Assembly (NCBI GenBank): GCA_947568835.1
Contig: OX387605.1
Span: 9,924,418-9,988,417, forward strand
DNA: 64,000 bases
Reading direction: 5' to 3'
Origin: Protonemura montana
Taxonomy: Eukaryota; Arthropoda; Insecta; Plecoptera; Nemouridae
The notes below the pieces were generated by a model. It saw only the letters and a list, made by a program, of their open reading frames with translations, did no database searches and was not told where the DNA came from. The first letter of the stretch is position 1. The number at the start of each line of letters is the position of its first letter. This document shows, piece after piece, positions 53,801 through 63,829 of this stretch. The translations under genes and the position numbers were made by a program.

Positions 53801-56800
53801 GAAATTGACACTAGAACCAAAGAAAAAGTATTTCATGCATCTTTATCTTACAAAATCTAATTTTTTCCCCGAATTTCGTTTCTTTTCTTTCATAAGTCTC
53901 TTTTTCACTTAATGTTCTTATTCATTTTGCCAGCAAACTTTTGCCATGTTCACGTTGGGACGTTCCGGCATGCAGAGGGAGGGGGCTGATCGCACCCGTG
54001 TGAAGTTACGTCGGCTCCAAATTGCTCACCGCAGTGCCATATCTGCACTCGAGACAAGATTAAAACTTTTTACCTTAAAAATACACTAACAAAAATGTTG
54101 CCAGTGCTTTTTTTTCTTTTCATTTTTTCGCCATGCGATGTACACGTACTTTTAAGAATCGATGACACCAAGAAGACAGACGTTTAGCAAAGAGGCACAT
54201 CAGTTGCTTGGCGAAGTTCAAAATTTACTTTCGTTAAACCAAGCAAAGCAAGTAAGATCTGGTGATTTAAATAATAATAAAATGCCGTGTCTGTGGCAAA
54301 GTTTTATTTCTTTTTTCAAATGAGTTAACTTTTTTATCAGCCTTCCGTTATAGCGTTAGATACTTTAAGAGTTTACTAGAAAAAAAAAGCTCATTACAGA
54401 TAACCATGTTTTAATTTACGAATTAATTCACGTGAGCTTAAAATTATTTTCATTAAAAACTTTCAATAAAACCTGAAGAGAAAAACGACTAAAAACTGTG
54501 TCTGCGACACGACCAGGCCATTTTGGTGTTGAGCGCTCTTAGCATGTTCTTGCCAGTTGATGCATGCGAAATTTAGTCGGAAAACTTTAGTCCCATAAAC
54601 ACTTGACAAATTCAACCGTCCGTTCGGATTTCCCAACTTCTATCGGCCACATTTTGTGGTTTCGGTAAGGATCAAAAGTTTCTCCTTACTACTCTAGTCT
54701 TGCGGAACAAATCGAACACTTTCAGCATTTATCTTGCTTGGTTTGTCCTAATTTTTGCTGATCATTTTGTGGCATTCCCAAATTGATTTCTATTCGGGAT
54801 TGGAATTTTCACCAAACGCATCTGGTTGATCAGGTGCCGCATCTGTGTCATTGAAAGTATCTTTAAATAGAAAACTTAAAAAGAAAGTAAGATACTTCTG
54901 TCAGTGCTAAGTATGATTGGACGTGGAAACTCGATCCAGACTGCCACCGATATACTTTTCGCGACGCTCAAAGGGAAGTGTCAACGGCACTGGTGCTGCA
55001 CCCCCGACTATTCGATGTCAACTTTAACGATCCAAAATCTACGTAAGGTCTGACACGAAAGCTTTCTTGAAGTATACTCCTTAATTCCATGTCATGCCGC
55101 GAGACGCAAATGAAAACAAAATAACGACATGCATGTTTGTTAAATCGATGAGATGAATTTTTAAGCACCAGCGTGGAAATGGTGTGGCATCACAGCGAAT
55201 TCCTGAACAAGCAAACGTGAAACGTCTTGAACCCCTAAATCTACGTCGCTGTCATCATTGGAATTAAGAGTTTTTGACATTTATAAGACCTATAATAATG
55301 GCGTTGTATTCATGAAAGCAAGAGAGATATAGATCTCATTTCTACGCGAAATTTCACTTGATGATAGCCGTGTCATCCAGTTTCAAACCAATTATATTAT
55401 ACTTCAGAATCCAATTTAATAAAAACATAATTGGACAGACGGAAAATAAAAGATATTAACAGAACACAGCTGAAAGAAATATACTCAGCTAGAAGGAAAA
55501 CTTTGGTTCAACAGGCGGGCGTAGCATATGGGTTCGACTGAGACAAGACAAGAAATATTGGTCACTAATTCCAAAGGAGCGGATAGCACTTGAAAATAGT
55601 TCCACTAACTTTAGCTTGTTGTGCTAACAAGCTTACTGTGAAAACTTGAGTTCGGATATATATATTTGGTGTACCATCAAGCTGGTAACATTGAGACTTA
55701 GGATTAATTACCAGCGATAACTACCTATTAGCTCCTCCAAGTTTCCCGGTTTGATAATTATATTGATAGTCCCACTGTGTGAATGAGAAGCATTCAGACT
55801 AAAGCAGAGAGAGATAAAGAAAGCAACAACCACATAACGGTCATTTCAACACATCTTGTAAAAAATTCCTGTCATTGTTGAACCAATCGAAACATTTCAA
55901 TTTTTTTCTTCTTCGTGGATAAAGCTCATAAAAAAAAACATTTGTAACCAAAGAAAATAATTAGAGTCAGACATGCACTACAAAAGTCAATGTTTCAGGT
56001 AAAAGAGACAGCAAAAGGTTCGAATTTTTCCTGCAGTTTGTCATACAAAAATGTTAGTCTGGTGTAGTTTCAAGATCCAAAATAAACATCATAAATAATA
56101 CATTTTACAAAAAATATTTTCTATCCGCACATAAAACAACTAGTAATTAAATTCTCAGTGCCGTGTAGAGAAGAGAAGTTTCGGCTGAGTACTTTGCAGT
56201 AAGCATAAAACTAAGTTTCCTCTTTTAAAAGAGCTCATACAACAAACCACCGTCTGTAAAGCGAGAATACTTCAACCCCGATTTCGCAGGGACTTATAAA
56301 CTGTGCGACGTAACTGTACACTCCGGAAATATATTGTTAAAAGTGGCTACAATAGCGTCTACCGATTGCCTATCAGCACAGCAAAGACTTGTTTCCAACA
56401 AGAATACGATGATTACCTACTTGAGACTTTATGCAACAATAACTGGGTCCTCAACTTCTTGAAACAACTTTGCGAAAATGCATGCATGCAGTGCACCACT
56501 TTATGACACACACGTTTCACGAGGCTAAGACATGCTCTGCTGAATTGTACCAAGATTTCGTACATATTCATTAATCTAGAAGTGAAGTTACTATTTATAA
56601 TGCCCAAGGAAGTTAAACTAACCGAAACATGCTGAAAGCTTCAAAATATTTGTTTTAATTGACCGTTTTTGCGGCATGACTTTGAACTCGTGTTCATGAT
56701 GATTCTCACAAAAGCAGCACTCGATCTGAAATGATTTTTATTTCCACCCTAACCATTCGTAACGGCCGTTGTGGAACGACAAGAGTTATTTCCGCTCTAA

Positions 56801-58538
56801 AAAAACTTTTCCCTCAGGTAAATGCCACGAAACACAAGAGAAAGTAATTATCTTGCTAGTCATTAGGATGCAGGACATAGCAATTAGTCTCACCGATGAT
56901 TGATAGCTTGACGACGGAGTTCCTGGTCGGAGACCTGCTGAAGTCGACACGACATCGATACGAGCCGCCGTCGATCTCTCTGATACTTTCCACGGCTAGA
57001 TGAGTGACCTCGAGCGGGTCTGTCGAGACCTTGAAAAAGGCCCGTCCCCCGAGAGCACGCTCGTCCGCCCAATGGGTCGCCTGGTCCAGGGACCGACTCC
57101 GCACGTCCAGGCTGCAACAAGGGGAATGACTAGAGCTAAAAACGGTTGCTCTTCCTGAAATTATAAACTTTCTGGTTCTAGTTGGAAAAGTTTAGTTTAT
57201 TTTTGTAGAGGCGTGAAAATGCTAGTGACAATCGTGCGTAAATAAACAGTTTCATCAGGCAGGCAAGCTAGCAAAGCGCAAAAAATATATATTAGGTGAG
57301 CTTTAGTACTGAACAAAGGAGTGATGGCGAGTATGAAAACTCCGGTCTCCTATTCAAGAGCTGAAGAGCGTGCTGCAACAATTTTTGTCTTTTTTGTTTC
57401 CCCAATTAAATTACTGCACGTTCCTTTTTTTTAATGTAAATTTGCTAAGCGTAAAAATGTTTTTATTGTTTTTTTTTCTTCTTATTTTTAAATAACAACA
57501 AAAATATCTTCTCATTTCGAAAGTAATAAAAACAGGCCTCCCTTGGGTGTACACGCGTATAGCACGGCTCTAAATAACATTCAACTCTCGTCGAGACACC
57601 AACTTATATTGCGACTATTGGATGCTGTCCTCGGCGAGCCCATGTTATTACACCCCATGCGTCCGGGGACATATTTTTACAAGTCTCAGGGTGGTCTTAA
57701 AGTACCACACCGTATTGCCTCTGACTCGCGCATTTTCTAGATACTTGTCGACGTCTAATTGTTGGACTATTGTTTGCTTTGGACCATTTCAGGTTTGGGA
57801 AAGTAGGTGTTCTGTACCTTTGTTTAGGTTAGCTCTTGTTTATTGAAACTTGATTAAGATTTTAGTACTGATCTGACATAACCTTTCTTTTATGCAACGT
57901 TTACAAGGATCAACTGAATTAGCTTTAATTTCAAGCTTACTGGTACTCTTTTTCTCTCGTGATTTTGTAATCGGATCAAACTTTCGGGTGAAAGGTAAGT
58001 TGTACGCATCTCGTTGAAGATCAAAAATAACTTTACAGTGGAAATCACGAAATCAATACGAGTTTCTGCAAAGTAGATCAAATTTCATTGCAAATAATTT
58101 TCCTTAGTAAGTCTCTTTACGAAGATATTAAATATGTATAGACATGAAGTAGTGTAGAAAGAGCATCATTCGAAATTGAGATGAAAAACACGGGACAAGT
58201 CTTGCAGAAAACGTGATACAAAGATTTTCTAAATACATAAGCAGTCATTTTAAACCATTGCCCTTACTCATGTAAGAAAATTAGCTTCAAAATTCAGCAT
58301 CAAAAACGGCTACGTCATGCAATTTACAAAATAAACAAACAGGTGGATGTCAGAGTCCGCCATAACATTTTTCACAGCGTTGACATCGTCGTCTTATATA
58401 CTTGCCTATAAATGGGTGAGGCAGCTCCATCCTTGTACCATATTACCAGCGAAACCTTATCTCCCGGTAACGGAGGAGTCAGATCACATGGTAACCGTGC
58501 TACTCCCGTAACGACGGCTTCTGCGTCGGATATGCTCA
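14373..58538 (-). CDS. Sidestep-family Ig receptor (Side), all but the first coding exon
   Basis: This is a neuronal type I membrane receptor. By family it is a partner of Beaten-path Ig proteins in axon guidance and synapse choice. Fourteen exons in order give Ig1 (residues 1-117 of the visible part), Ig2 (118-223), Ig3 (224-322), Ig4 (323-419), Ig5 (420-516), FN3 (517-606), a membrane helix (about 640-661) and a tail to 926. Family hallmarks are [15 protein letters not shown] in Ig1, PRVSWWQDG in Ig2, GENQPLSAG with ITWWK in Ig3, YAPVL opening Ig4 and YGPVCVKG opening Ig5. NPDVIP stands in the tail. All splice phases fit and total 927 codons with the stop. Ig domains 1 to 4 are each split over two exons. 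The signal-peptide exon is missing and presumably lies to the right. Alternatively, translation could start at an ATG just above 58538 without splicing, but the acceptor there is strong. Introns reach 22.6 kb. Which Side paralogue this is cannot be decided here. Confidence 0.93.
15505..15644 (-). CDS. Side cytoplasmic exon with tyrosines
   Basis: The 140 nt run between a TTTCAG acceptor and a weak GCG|GTACGG donor. The reading includes [10 protein letters not shown] and [12 protein letters not shown]. The tyrosines stand in acidic or Val contexts that could be phosphorylated. The frame joins both neighbouring exons without loss. Confidence 0.82.
15759..15975 (-). CDS. Side juxtamembrane cytoplasmic exon with NPDVIP
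   Basis: The 217 nt read [15 protein letters not shown] at the start, then [18 protein letters not shown] and [11 protein letters not shown]. The NPDVIP stretch is typical of Side-family tails. It directly follows the membrane exon in phase 0. Confidence 0.88.
16840..17010 (-). CDS. Side transmembrane exon
   Basis: Exactly 57 codons in phase 0 on both sides. A stalk with [11 protein letters not shown] leads into the helix [19 protein letters not shown] and a final Arg. The acceptor is CCGTAG and the donor GTAACT. Confidence 0.9.
17449..17717 (-). CDS. Side FN3 exon
   Basis: One fibronectin type III domain in a single exon. It opens KPDAPRNC and has [20 protein letters not shown] and [19 protein letters not shown]. 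Donor GTGAGT, acceptor TCTCAG. Confidence 0.92.
17718..19362. other. Side intron between Ig5 and FN3
   Basis: A 1.6-kb intron. A GC-rich patch with GGCGTC repeats lies at about 18228-18280. No exon is seen. Confidence 0.5.
19363..19653 (-). CDS. Side Ig5 exon
   Basis: A whole Ig domain in one exon. It has [18 protein letters not shown] for the first Cys and Trp, and [14 protein letters not shown] for the second Cys. The boundary codon with Ig4 gives YGPVC. Confidence 0.92.
19654..21502. other. Side intron between Ig4 and Ig5
   Basis: A 1.8-kb AT-rich intron with nothing I can identify beyond short A and T runs. Confidence 0.5.
21503..21662 (-). CDS. Side Ig4 second-half exon
   Basis: It reads [13 protein letters not shown], then [18 protein letters not shown] with the second Cys. 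Donor GTAAGT. The phase fits both neighbours. Confidence 0.9.
21762..21892 (-). CDS. Side Ig4 first-half exon
   Basis: It reads [20 protein letters not shown] and then [20 protein letters not shown], holding the first Cys and core Trp of Ig4. Donor GTAAGC, acceptor TTCCAG. Confidence 0.92.
22710..22854 (-). CDS. Side Ig3 second-half exon
   Basis: It reads [20 protein letters not shown], then [17 protein letters not shown]. The second Cys of Ig3 is present. Acceptor TATTAG, donor GTGAGT. Confidence 0.9.
22855..26202. other. Side intron between Ig3 halves
   Basis: A 3.3-kb intron with no recognisable exon. Its one clear feature is the run of strong hairpins at 24252-24454. A short CA-rich tract lies near 24955-24990. 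Confidence 0.5.
24252..24454. repeat. Island of stacked hairpins in a Side intron
   Basis: Several arms follow one another within about 200 bases. CTTCCCACTAA (24252) pairs with TTAGTAGGAAG (24289) with one mismatch, and CTTGCG (24267) with CGCAAG (24283) inside it. CAATTAGTCC (24300) pairs with GGACTTAATTG (24350). TGTAAC (24384) closes with GTTACA (24449). Inside that closing stem stand CATCAGTT/AACTGATG (8 bp, 3-base loop) and TGCTACCAAC/GTTGGTAGCA (10 bp, 6-base loop). The last three make a cloverleaf-like shape. It is not a tRNA: there are no tRNA-like arms or B box. Confidence 0.75.
26203..26354 (-). CDS. Side Ig3 first-half exon
   Basis: It reads [20 protein letters not shown], then [20 protein letters not shown], a hallmark stretch of Side Ig3. 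Donor GTGAGC, acceptor TTGCAG. The 22.6-kb intron lies just upstream in transcript order. Confidence 0.93.
26355..29010. other. Large Side intron, part 1: no gene seen
   Basis: AT-rich intron DNA. It holds a 19-base A run at 27348-27366, a T-rich tract at about 27700 and a block at 27720-28260 that could be an old reverse-oriented retroelement tail. A 127-codon + strand open frame at 26504 matches nothing I know. Confidence 0.5.
29011..29453 (+). mobile_element. 5S-rRNA-derived SINE, copy 1, full length
   Basis: The head (29011 to about 29120) is clearly related to 5S rRNA. It holds CCGGTTCTCG, GATCACCGAAGTTAAGCAAC and TTGGATGGGTGACCG, which cover the internal control regions used by RNA polymerase III. 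A unique body of about 300 bases follows, then a tail of AATC repeats. The element is flanked by a perfect 13-bp duplication, AAATAACATAAAT, at 28998-29010 and 29454-29466, the mark of retroposition. It codes for nothing. It would be transcribed by polymerase III and moved by a partner LINE, by analogy with SINE3-class elements. Confidence 0.9.
29467..37258. other. Large Side intron, part 2: no gene seen
   Basis: 7.8 kb of AT-rich intron. Features noted are a 24-base G run at 31971, a 12-bp palindrome GTGACCGGTCAC at 31864 and GC-richer patches at about 33190-33380 and 35430-35710. The patches may be relics of mobile elements, but I cannot name them. Confidence 0.45.
31971..31994. repeat. Homopolymer G tract, 24 bases
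   Basis: Twenty-four consecutive G on the + strand, hence a C run in the Side pre-mRNA. Such a run can form G-quadruplexes, and its exact length is unreliable in most assemblies. Confidence 0.95.
37259..37706 (+). mobile_element. 5S-rRNA-derived SINE, copy 2
   Basis: Same element and same orientation as the copy at 29011. The 5S-like head has GGTTCTCGTGAGATCACCG, AAGTTAAGTAACTC and ACTGGATGGGTTACC. The body keeps the same order, including CTTATCAACCTCTTGACAG, GGGTCGTTAAGCCAGTGGT, CAGCACCGGGTTTCCCTCC and CACTCATTCACCGATACC. The tail is AATCAAACAATC. I see no clear target duplication. It is older than copy 1 by eye. Confidence 0.88.
37707..44980. other. Large Side intron, part 3: no gene seen
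   Basis: 7.3 kb of intron DNA. It holds a short TG repeat at about 39325-39345 and repeats of GCAGCGCAGA at 39365-39392. Open frames up to 133 codons (40303-40704, +) show no known domain. Confidence 0.45.
45000..45055 (-). ncRNA. Hammerhead-ribozyme-like motif, probably inactive
   Basis: On the - strand CTGAAGA (45046-45040) fits the CUGANGA core. It is followed by a perfect 6-bp stem II, GACGAG with CTCGTC, and then GAAA (45020-45017). TCTC just before the core pairs with GAGA after ACGTCGTGACGT, giving stems I and III. The nucleotide expected at the cleavage site between stems III and I is absent or is G, which would block cleavage. Hammerheads of this kind are known in Penelope-like and other retroelements, so this may be a relic of one. 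Confidence 0.35.
45186..45336. repeat. (TACC)n array 1, imperfect
   Basis: Degenerate TACC/CTAC repeats with TTCC and GCCT variants, directly before the first 3-prime-unit copy. Confidence 0.9.
45337..45597 (+). repeat. Retroelement-like 3-prime unit, copy 1
   Basis: The unit starts ATTCTTATAATTTACTGAAT and ends GTGTTGTAAAAAAAA. It contains two related sub-repeats of about 75 bases (from about 45353 and 45512), each with TTGATTTGATGTAA and TTGTAACC. It repeats at 47485. Orientation is inferred from the AATAAA in the second copy. Confidence 0.8.
45598..46427. repeat. (TACC)n array 2
   Basis: About 830 bases of tetranucleotide repeat. It is punctuated by a variant block built on TACCTGACAACCTAC and ACATACCCACC that recurs several times, so a higher-order unit is present. 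It ends exactly at the MITE. Confidence 0.95.
46428..47077. mobile_element. hAT-like MITE inside the TACC satellite
   Basis: A 650-bp non-repeat block with inverted ends. The left end is CAGTGGCGGTTCGTG, and the right end reversed is CAGTGGCGGTTTGTG. CTACCTAC stands on both sides (46420-46427 and 47078-47085), which fits an 8-bp hAT target duplication, though the site is itself repetitive. It has no transposase, so it would be non-autonomous. Confidence 0.75.
47078..47484. repeat. (TACC)n array 3
   Basis: Continuation of array 2 after the MITE. The variant block ACCTGACAACCTACCTACCC recurs at about 47140 and 47295, giving a higher-order period of about 155 bases. Confidence 0.95.
47485..47755 (+). 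repeat. Retroelement-like 3-prime unit, copy 2
   Basis: Same unit as at 45337, again with two sub-repeats. This copy continues into GTACTGATCAATAAACTCAA and a short CTCAA repeat, so it has a poly(A) signal and a repeat tail like the 3-prime end of a non-LTR retroelement. The parent element is not identified. Confidence 0.8.
47756..47822. repeat. (CTAC)n array 4, short
   Basis: CTATCTATCTG, then CTACCTACC and ACTTACTT repeats, closing the satellite region. Confidence 0.85.
47823..48982. other. Large Side intron, part 4
   Basis: 1.2 kb of intron before the Ig2 second-half exon. I see nothing identifiable. Confidence 0.5.
48983..49186 (-). CDS. Side Ig2 second-half exon
   Basis: It reads [20 protein letters not shown], then [20 protein letters not shown] and [16 protein letters not shown]. 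The core Trp and second Cys are present. Donor GTGAGT, acceptor GTTTAG. Confidence 0.93.
49187..51202. other. Side intron between Ig2 halves
   Basis: A 2.0-kb AT-rich intron. No exon or repeat that I can name. Confidence 0.5.
51203..51316 (-). CDS. Side Ig2 first-half exon
   Basis: A short 114-nt exon: [20 protein letters not shown], then [17 protein letters not shown] with the first Cys of Ig2. Donor GTGAGT, acceptor TTCCAG. Both phases fit. Confidence 0.9.
51317..56893. other. Side intron between Ig1 and Ig2
   Basis: A 5.6-kb AT-rich intron. No coding exon, RNA gene or repeat that I can support. Confidence 0.5.
56894..57111 (-). CDS. Side Ig1 second-half exon
   Basis: It reads [14 protein letters not shown], then [20 protein letters not shown] and [18 protein letters not shown]. 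The second Cys of Ig1 is present. Donor GTGAGA, acceptor TTGCAG. The first base completes the Ser codon of PIYS. Confidence 0.92.
57112..58405. other. Side intron 1.3 kb, GC donor
   Basis: On the - strand the intron begins GCAAGT and ends TTGCAG. A GC-richer patch with short open frames at 57540-57730 has no recognisable product. Confidence 0.6.
58406..58538 (-). CDS. Side Ig1 first-half exon (first visible)
   Basis: It reads [20 protein letters not shown], then [20 protein letters not shown] and PIY. The first Cys and core Trp of Ig1 are present. The acceptor TTGTTACAG has a good pyrimidine tract. The donor is AG|GCAAGT. The upstream exon must supply one base, with the signal peptide before it. 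Confidence 0.9.
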
Positions 58539-61500
58539 CTGTAACAAGAAGAAGAAAAACACCTTGCTCAATATCAACCACTGGTGTCTGCAGCTTCGCA
58601 TATCTGCGGCCGCATAGCATCGCGTTTATCGATTCAGCTTTCGCAATCTCATTTGGTGAAAAGTAGAGCTGACCTATGAATGTGTGGCTGCAGATTTCAG
58701 CTATATGGAACTTTGATGATGGTTTTTAACGTACAAAGCTCAAAGAGAAAGCGTTATTTGTTTGCTTTTTACAATTTTTGATAGATTTTGCCACTCTCGT
58801 ATTTATCACTGAGGAATCAAACAAAGTTCTTGTTTTATTCAATGCGTGAAAGAGCACGGAATAGCACTTATTGCCAAGAACCAATTTTCTTCATATTCGT
58901 TACTTTATAGCTAAGTCGACAAAGCTCTAACAAAAATTGCAAATAGTCAATAACACAGAAGTATGTAACCCACATAATTCCGAATGTTCCCAAAACATCT
59001 TAAACTTTTGTCTCGTGCACAATTTTATGCTAGATAGACATTGTCGTCACAATGGCATCGAAAGAAACAAGTCGAAAACTATATGCGTATAATGATGCAA
59101 ATGTACCAATTCCATTTCCTTTGTCGCAGCAGACTCCAAAAGATAACCATGCAAAGAGTGGTACTTTTTGCTGGCGTCTAGCGAGTAAACTAGCACGTCG
59201 TTTGTCCGGAGTTCGCATTCGGGCACCGGAAAGGGACTCGTAGAAACGCGCGCCAGGAATGCCGAGCGTTTTTCAGCTCAAAACGAGCTACTCGGGAAAT
59301 ATGAAAATAATATTTGTTTTCAGGAAGTTGTGATTTATAGCTATTGTTCACCATTCACCTGTCATCGGTCATATTTTGCGTTATACAAATTATACCGTTG
59401 GATATATATAGGCACGTAAATGTGTTTACGACACTGGATTTACATATGTCGAACATATTTATTTTGAGACATATCAATTGAGACATATTTTCAAGTGGTT
59501 TCTGATGAGTTGGAGAAATGGTAAGAAATTAAAAGAAAATCGCTTGCTAAATAGGAATAAGATGAAAATAACTAACGCTGGTGAAGGAAAGTCTGTATAT
59601 TTTACATGAGCCAATGCAAACATGTTTTTTTTTATTTCATACATAAATAAGTGAAATAAGGGCAATGTTTTAAAAACCGATAAAATTATCACTAACGATA
59701 CCCAGTGGCGTCTTGTTATGCTATTTTTACAGTGAATTGAATAACGATTCATCGTCTATAAGTTGCAATGTGCCACATTATAGGCAACAAATTACATTTT
59801 CAATAAATGCCATTAACGGAATAGCATTGCATTTTAAAGGAATTTCTAGCTCCCACTTGTAGACTAAATTTGATTTAAAGTCTATTAAATAAATTTCACA
59901 TCATTCGTGTGATACATAGCAAGAAAATTGTTTTTCTATTCAAATTAGTAGTTTCCAGAGAAAACTCCAGAACCTTTTCCTTGGAAACAGTACGGATAGA
60001 AAAGCGTCCATCGCTCTAATGCTTTCTCAAAACATTGTAATTCAGACGCGTACGTTTGAGTTAAAGGGCTTACTGGATTCATCAAAAGAACATACAGGGC
60101 TATTACCCTTGGGGATAATTGCTGGTATAGAAAGTAAAGTAACGTGTAGTTCAGTTACATACCATCTCATGGCTTGCTATTTAAGTTTCAGTGAAACTTT
60201 CCGCGAGGTTGACAAAATGTTTCAAGTCCCGTGAAATAACAAGGCAATCGATCTTTGTGAATGAACAATCTCTCCCACGACCCCTCGCCTCGGGAGAGAT
60301 ACGGGCACGTACGACATTTCGATACGACTGCGATCGATGTGTCAATTTAGAGGTTTGTTCATTGTGCTAATGTCAAGTTATAAACCATGATGCTAGGCAG
60401 TAAATCACCCCGTAATATCAACCCTTAGGTCGGCACCGCACCAAAATACATTTATTTCCACGGGATTTTTTTATTTTATTCTTAGTGGCAAATAGCATAC
60501 AGGGTTTTGTCTCTTTCATATTTCGGCCTTATTATTAAATAGAAAAAAGAAGATTCCATGAGCTACATAATGATATTTTATTGTAGGTTGCAAACCAGAG
60601 ATACATGTTTTTTCTCTATGTTTTATTTTTAACGAGGAATGGCATTGTTTTGCGCTGAATCCATATTTTGTTTACTACCATTTTTAATGGCTACTGTCTG
60701 CGTTGCTATTTGCCTCTATTTTTAAGCCGATTCATACAAAAAAATCTTACCAAGCCTCCAATTAGTAGAGTGAACTTCATTAGAGAACTTCTGGTTTTCA
60801 GGTGGCGCCATGGTGCGAAAGAAAATGCATGAAAAGGAAATGTATGGAATTTTCTTTTGCTTCAAATTGTCTATTCTCGACAGCAGCAAAGGAAAAAAGC
60901 TTTTATGTTCACTGCCAGAGAACAATGACTTTACGCTCTTGGAAAGTCAGCCCAAAAGAATCGTCACTACATGTTTGTTTAAAAAAAAAGAACTGGTATT
61001 ATTTAAAAATTACGACGTATTAACCGCAGTTTTTATTTAAAAAAAAAAAACCCCGTTTTTTTTATACTGGTTAGCAATTAACAGCTATTCATTTCGGCGC
61101 CACATTTTCATCAATTAGTATCATCACCTAACATTGTTAAATCTCGGTGACATTCACAATGACGTCAACAGTAGTATGCAGATTTGCACGTTCTCGCATA
61201 AGCAATGACACCGGAGCTGGCTTGCGCCTAGGGTCGAGGACTGGGAATTGCTGCCGGTTCGGGGCTGGCTTTAGGCTGGGTATACGATTTTGGGGGTCGG
61301 TTGTGAGCTTTTCTAAGCGAAGTGAAGGGGCGATATGCCGCACGACAAGATTGCGACCGCCAAGATGCTTACTAACGATCGCATTACTTCTTAGTATTGT
61401 TTTGATGACAAACGATCTCGCACATGGATGCCTGTGCTGTGCAGCGGCACCGTTCCCTGCTGTTATTATTCAGTGTAATTGTATTACATTAGGATATAAC

Positions 61501-63792
61501 TACGTGATATGAACGTAATTTCATTTTGAAACCATCCGAACGAAATATTTTAGCCTGCTAGCTGTAGTGGTTTCATAAATATGATACTTTGTCAGAGGTC
61601 ACTTATTTCATGCTGAACTCAACATGTTAAATAAGACGTGAAGACGATCAGCATTGCTTTTACGTGAATGGCAGTGGGTTATGAAATGTTCAACAATGTC
61701 GTTAACATTCACTGAATTTATGTGTATGTAGTTTTTTTTGTTGCCAGTCCCTAACATGACATAGATATAGATAAAAGTTTAATTTGGGCATGCAATAAAG
61801 TTATCCAAGTTCGACCATAACACCGATTTAAATGAGCAATGTGAATGGTGAACGCATTAACCGAGGCTTGTGGTAGATATGTTTTATTCATTGAATCACA
61901 CTGTGATTGGCATTTACTTGTTTGCGCTCTAAATTAACCAATCATACTTCATGTTTGATCATCAATATTATTTGAAGCTCTTTGAGCTTTGTCGGCCGTT
62001 GTTATTTGTGTAGTGACAGATTTCTGTTTACGTTACGTGTAAACATGATAAAAACATGAAAAATTATCGAAATGCAGATTGCGAACAAAGAAAAGCCAAA
62101 AATGACAAAAAAAAAAGGGAATGTTAAACTGGAGAGAGCAATTGGAACGCATTTTCGGAACATTAGAAATCCTTGATTTTGTACGACGTCTTCTGAACTT
62201 GACGTCAAAGGATCAACAGCTCTTATTACTTTTCCTTGGAGTGAAACAAAAAGAAAATTATCACTGTAAAATCACCATAGCAAAATTCTCACTCTTTTGC
62301 TTTGTTTACGAAAAGATACCTTTTTGATGCATTGGGTAATAAACGGGACTTTTCGTAACTAAAAGCTTTGTGCGAGTAAAAGCCAGATGTTTCGTAGAAT
62401 ACTTCAAACTCCAAAGAAACTTCTAAATAGAATTAAAAGTTCCGCCAAGTTAAACTACAGCTATGGAACCATGTCAAGTCAGAAGACACATCGTTTTTTC
62501 TTGGAAAATCCGTTAATTGACATTCCGATGTCCCATGCATGCATGCTGCTTTGATGTCAACGGCTGTTGCGAATTGTTTACTTTTTTCTTTACCAGTTTT
62601 GTTTGGTTGTTGCATAAAAGCCATTTTATTCGATCGGGACTCCAGCCACCATGCAATAACGAACGAGGAAAACACTTTCGTCAGTGTTAGTGTGAAGATA
62701 TTTACTTATGAATTACAAAACGTTTGCAAATGTGCTATTTCATTAAAAAATAAATCAAATATACGAAAGAAAATGAATATGAAACACAAAAAAAAACACG
62801 ACCTAGCTTATAAAGTCTGTGCCCTGAAACAAATCTTGAATAGTTCTCCCACAGTCGTACTTTTGTAAAACTTGGATTAAACTATTAACGTCTTTGCATG
62901 TTTTTAATTCTAATTAATTATTTAAGTTACAGTTCACACAAAAATAATATACAAAAGAATCTGCAATGGAGCCTGATTAAAAAGGCGAGTAACACAACTG
63001 AAACAATTCTAGCCCAGCGCTGTGTGTATACGTAAAGTTTGTTCTTTGTGCGATAGAACAAGCCGTTTCCGTCGCATTTAACAACAACTACGCTCTACTT
63101 TTATCACGACAAAAAAACAAACAAAATGAAACTCTAATTCTAGAATAAAGAGTAATCAGTAGCAGTGGACAAACTATGACGCCTAGATGTGCGCCGCGAC
63201 GCTTGTCCTGTACTTGACACCCGTGAACGACGCCTCCATAGATAGCCAATGTTCTCAGAAGGAACTCAAAGACTATAGGACAGCTGATTCTCCGAAGCGT
63301 TTTTTTTTCATGTATACCTAACAAGTCGCAATTATTTTCGAATTGCCGGACCGCTTTGTGTATAATGTCGAAAGGTAGAGGAAAAGAAACGATTTCGCCT
63401 CCTTTTATGTGCGAAGTGCGTACTATTTGGTGCGTGATGGGCAGGGGATGGTCGCTGTGTTGTTTTACTTTGTTTACTTTTTTCAAATAAATAAATGGCT
63501 GAGAACTTTTCTGCCCGGTGAGCTCTTTCTCTGTATTTTGGAATTGTTTCGAGCATTTAATTGAGAATTTAGAGTGAGTTTCTTTTACCGATTGGTCGAC
63601 GTCACGCGAGGCTGATTTCAAAAGATATCTGAAATTGAAATCTACGACATTCGAAATTCAAGTACCACCTAAACAAACAACCGTTCATGTTCTATAAAAA
63701 GCGAGAGGATATTTAATAAGTTTTAAAACTTGATGAAGAAGAATATTTATTAAGTTTTCATCTGTATATATATATATATATATATATATACC

Positions 63793-63829
<37 letters not shown>

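Noticed and set aside
58539-58620. Unspliced start of Side at an ATG above the first Ig exon
   Set aside because: The 27 codons in question contain a hydrophobic stretch, but the strong TTACAG acceptor and the phase pattern favour splicing from an upstream signal-peptide exon.
59702-59714. CAGTGGCGTCTTG, resembling a hAT terminal end
   Set aside because: No matching inverted end or target duplication was found nearby.
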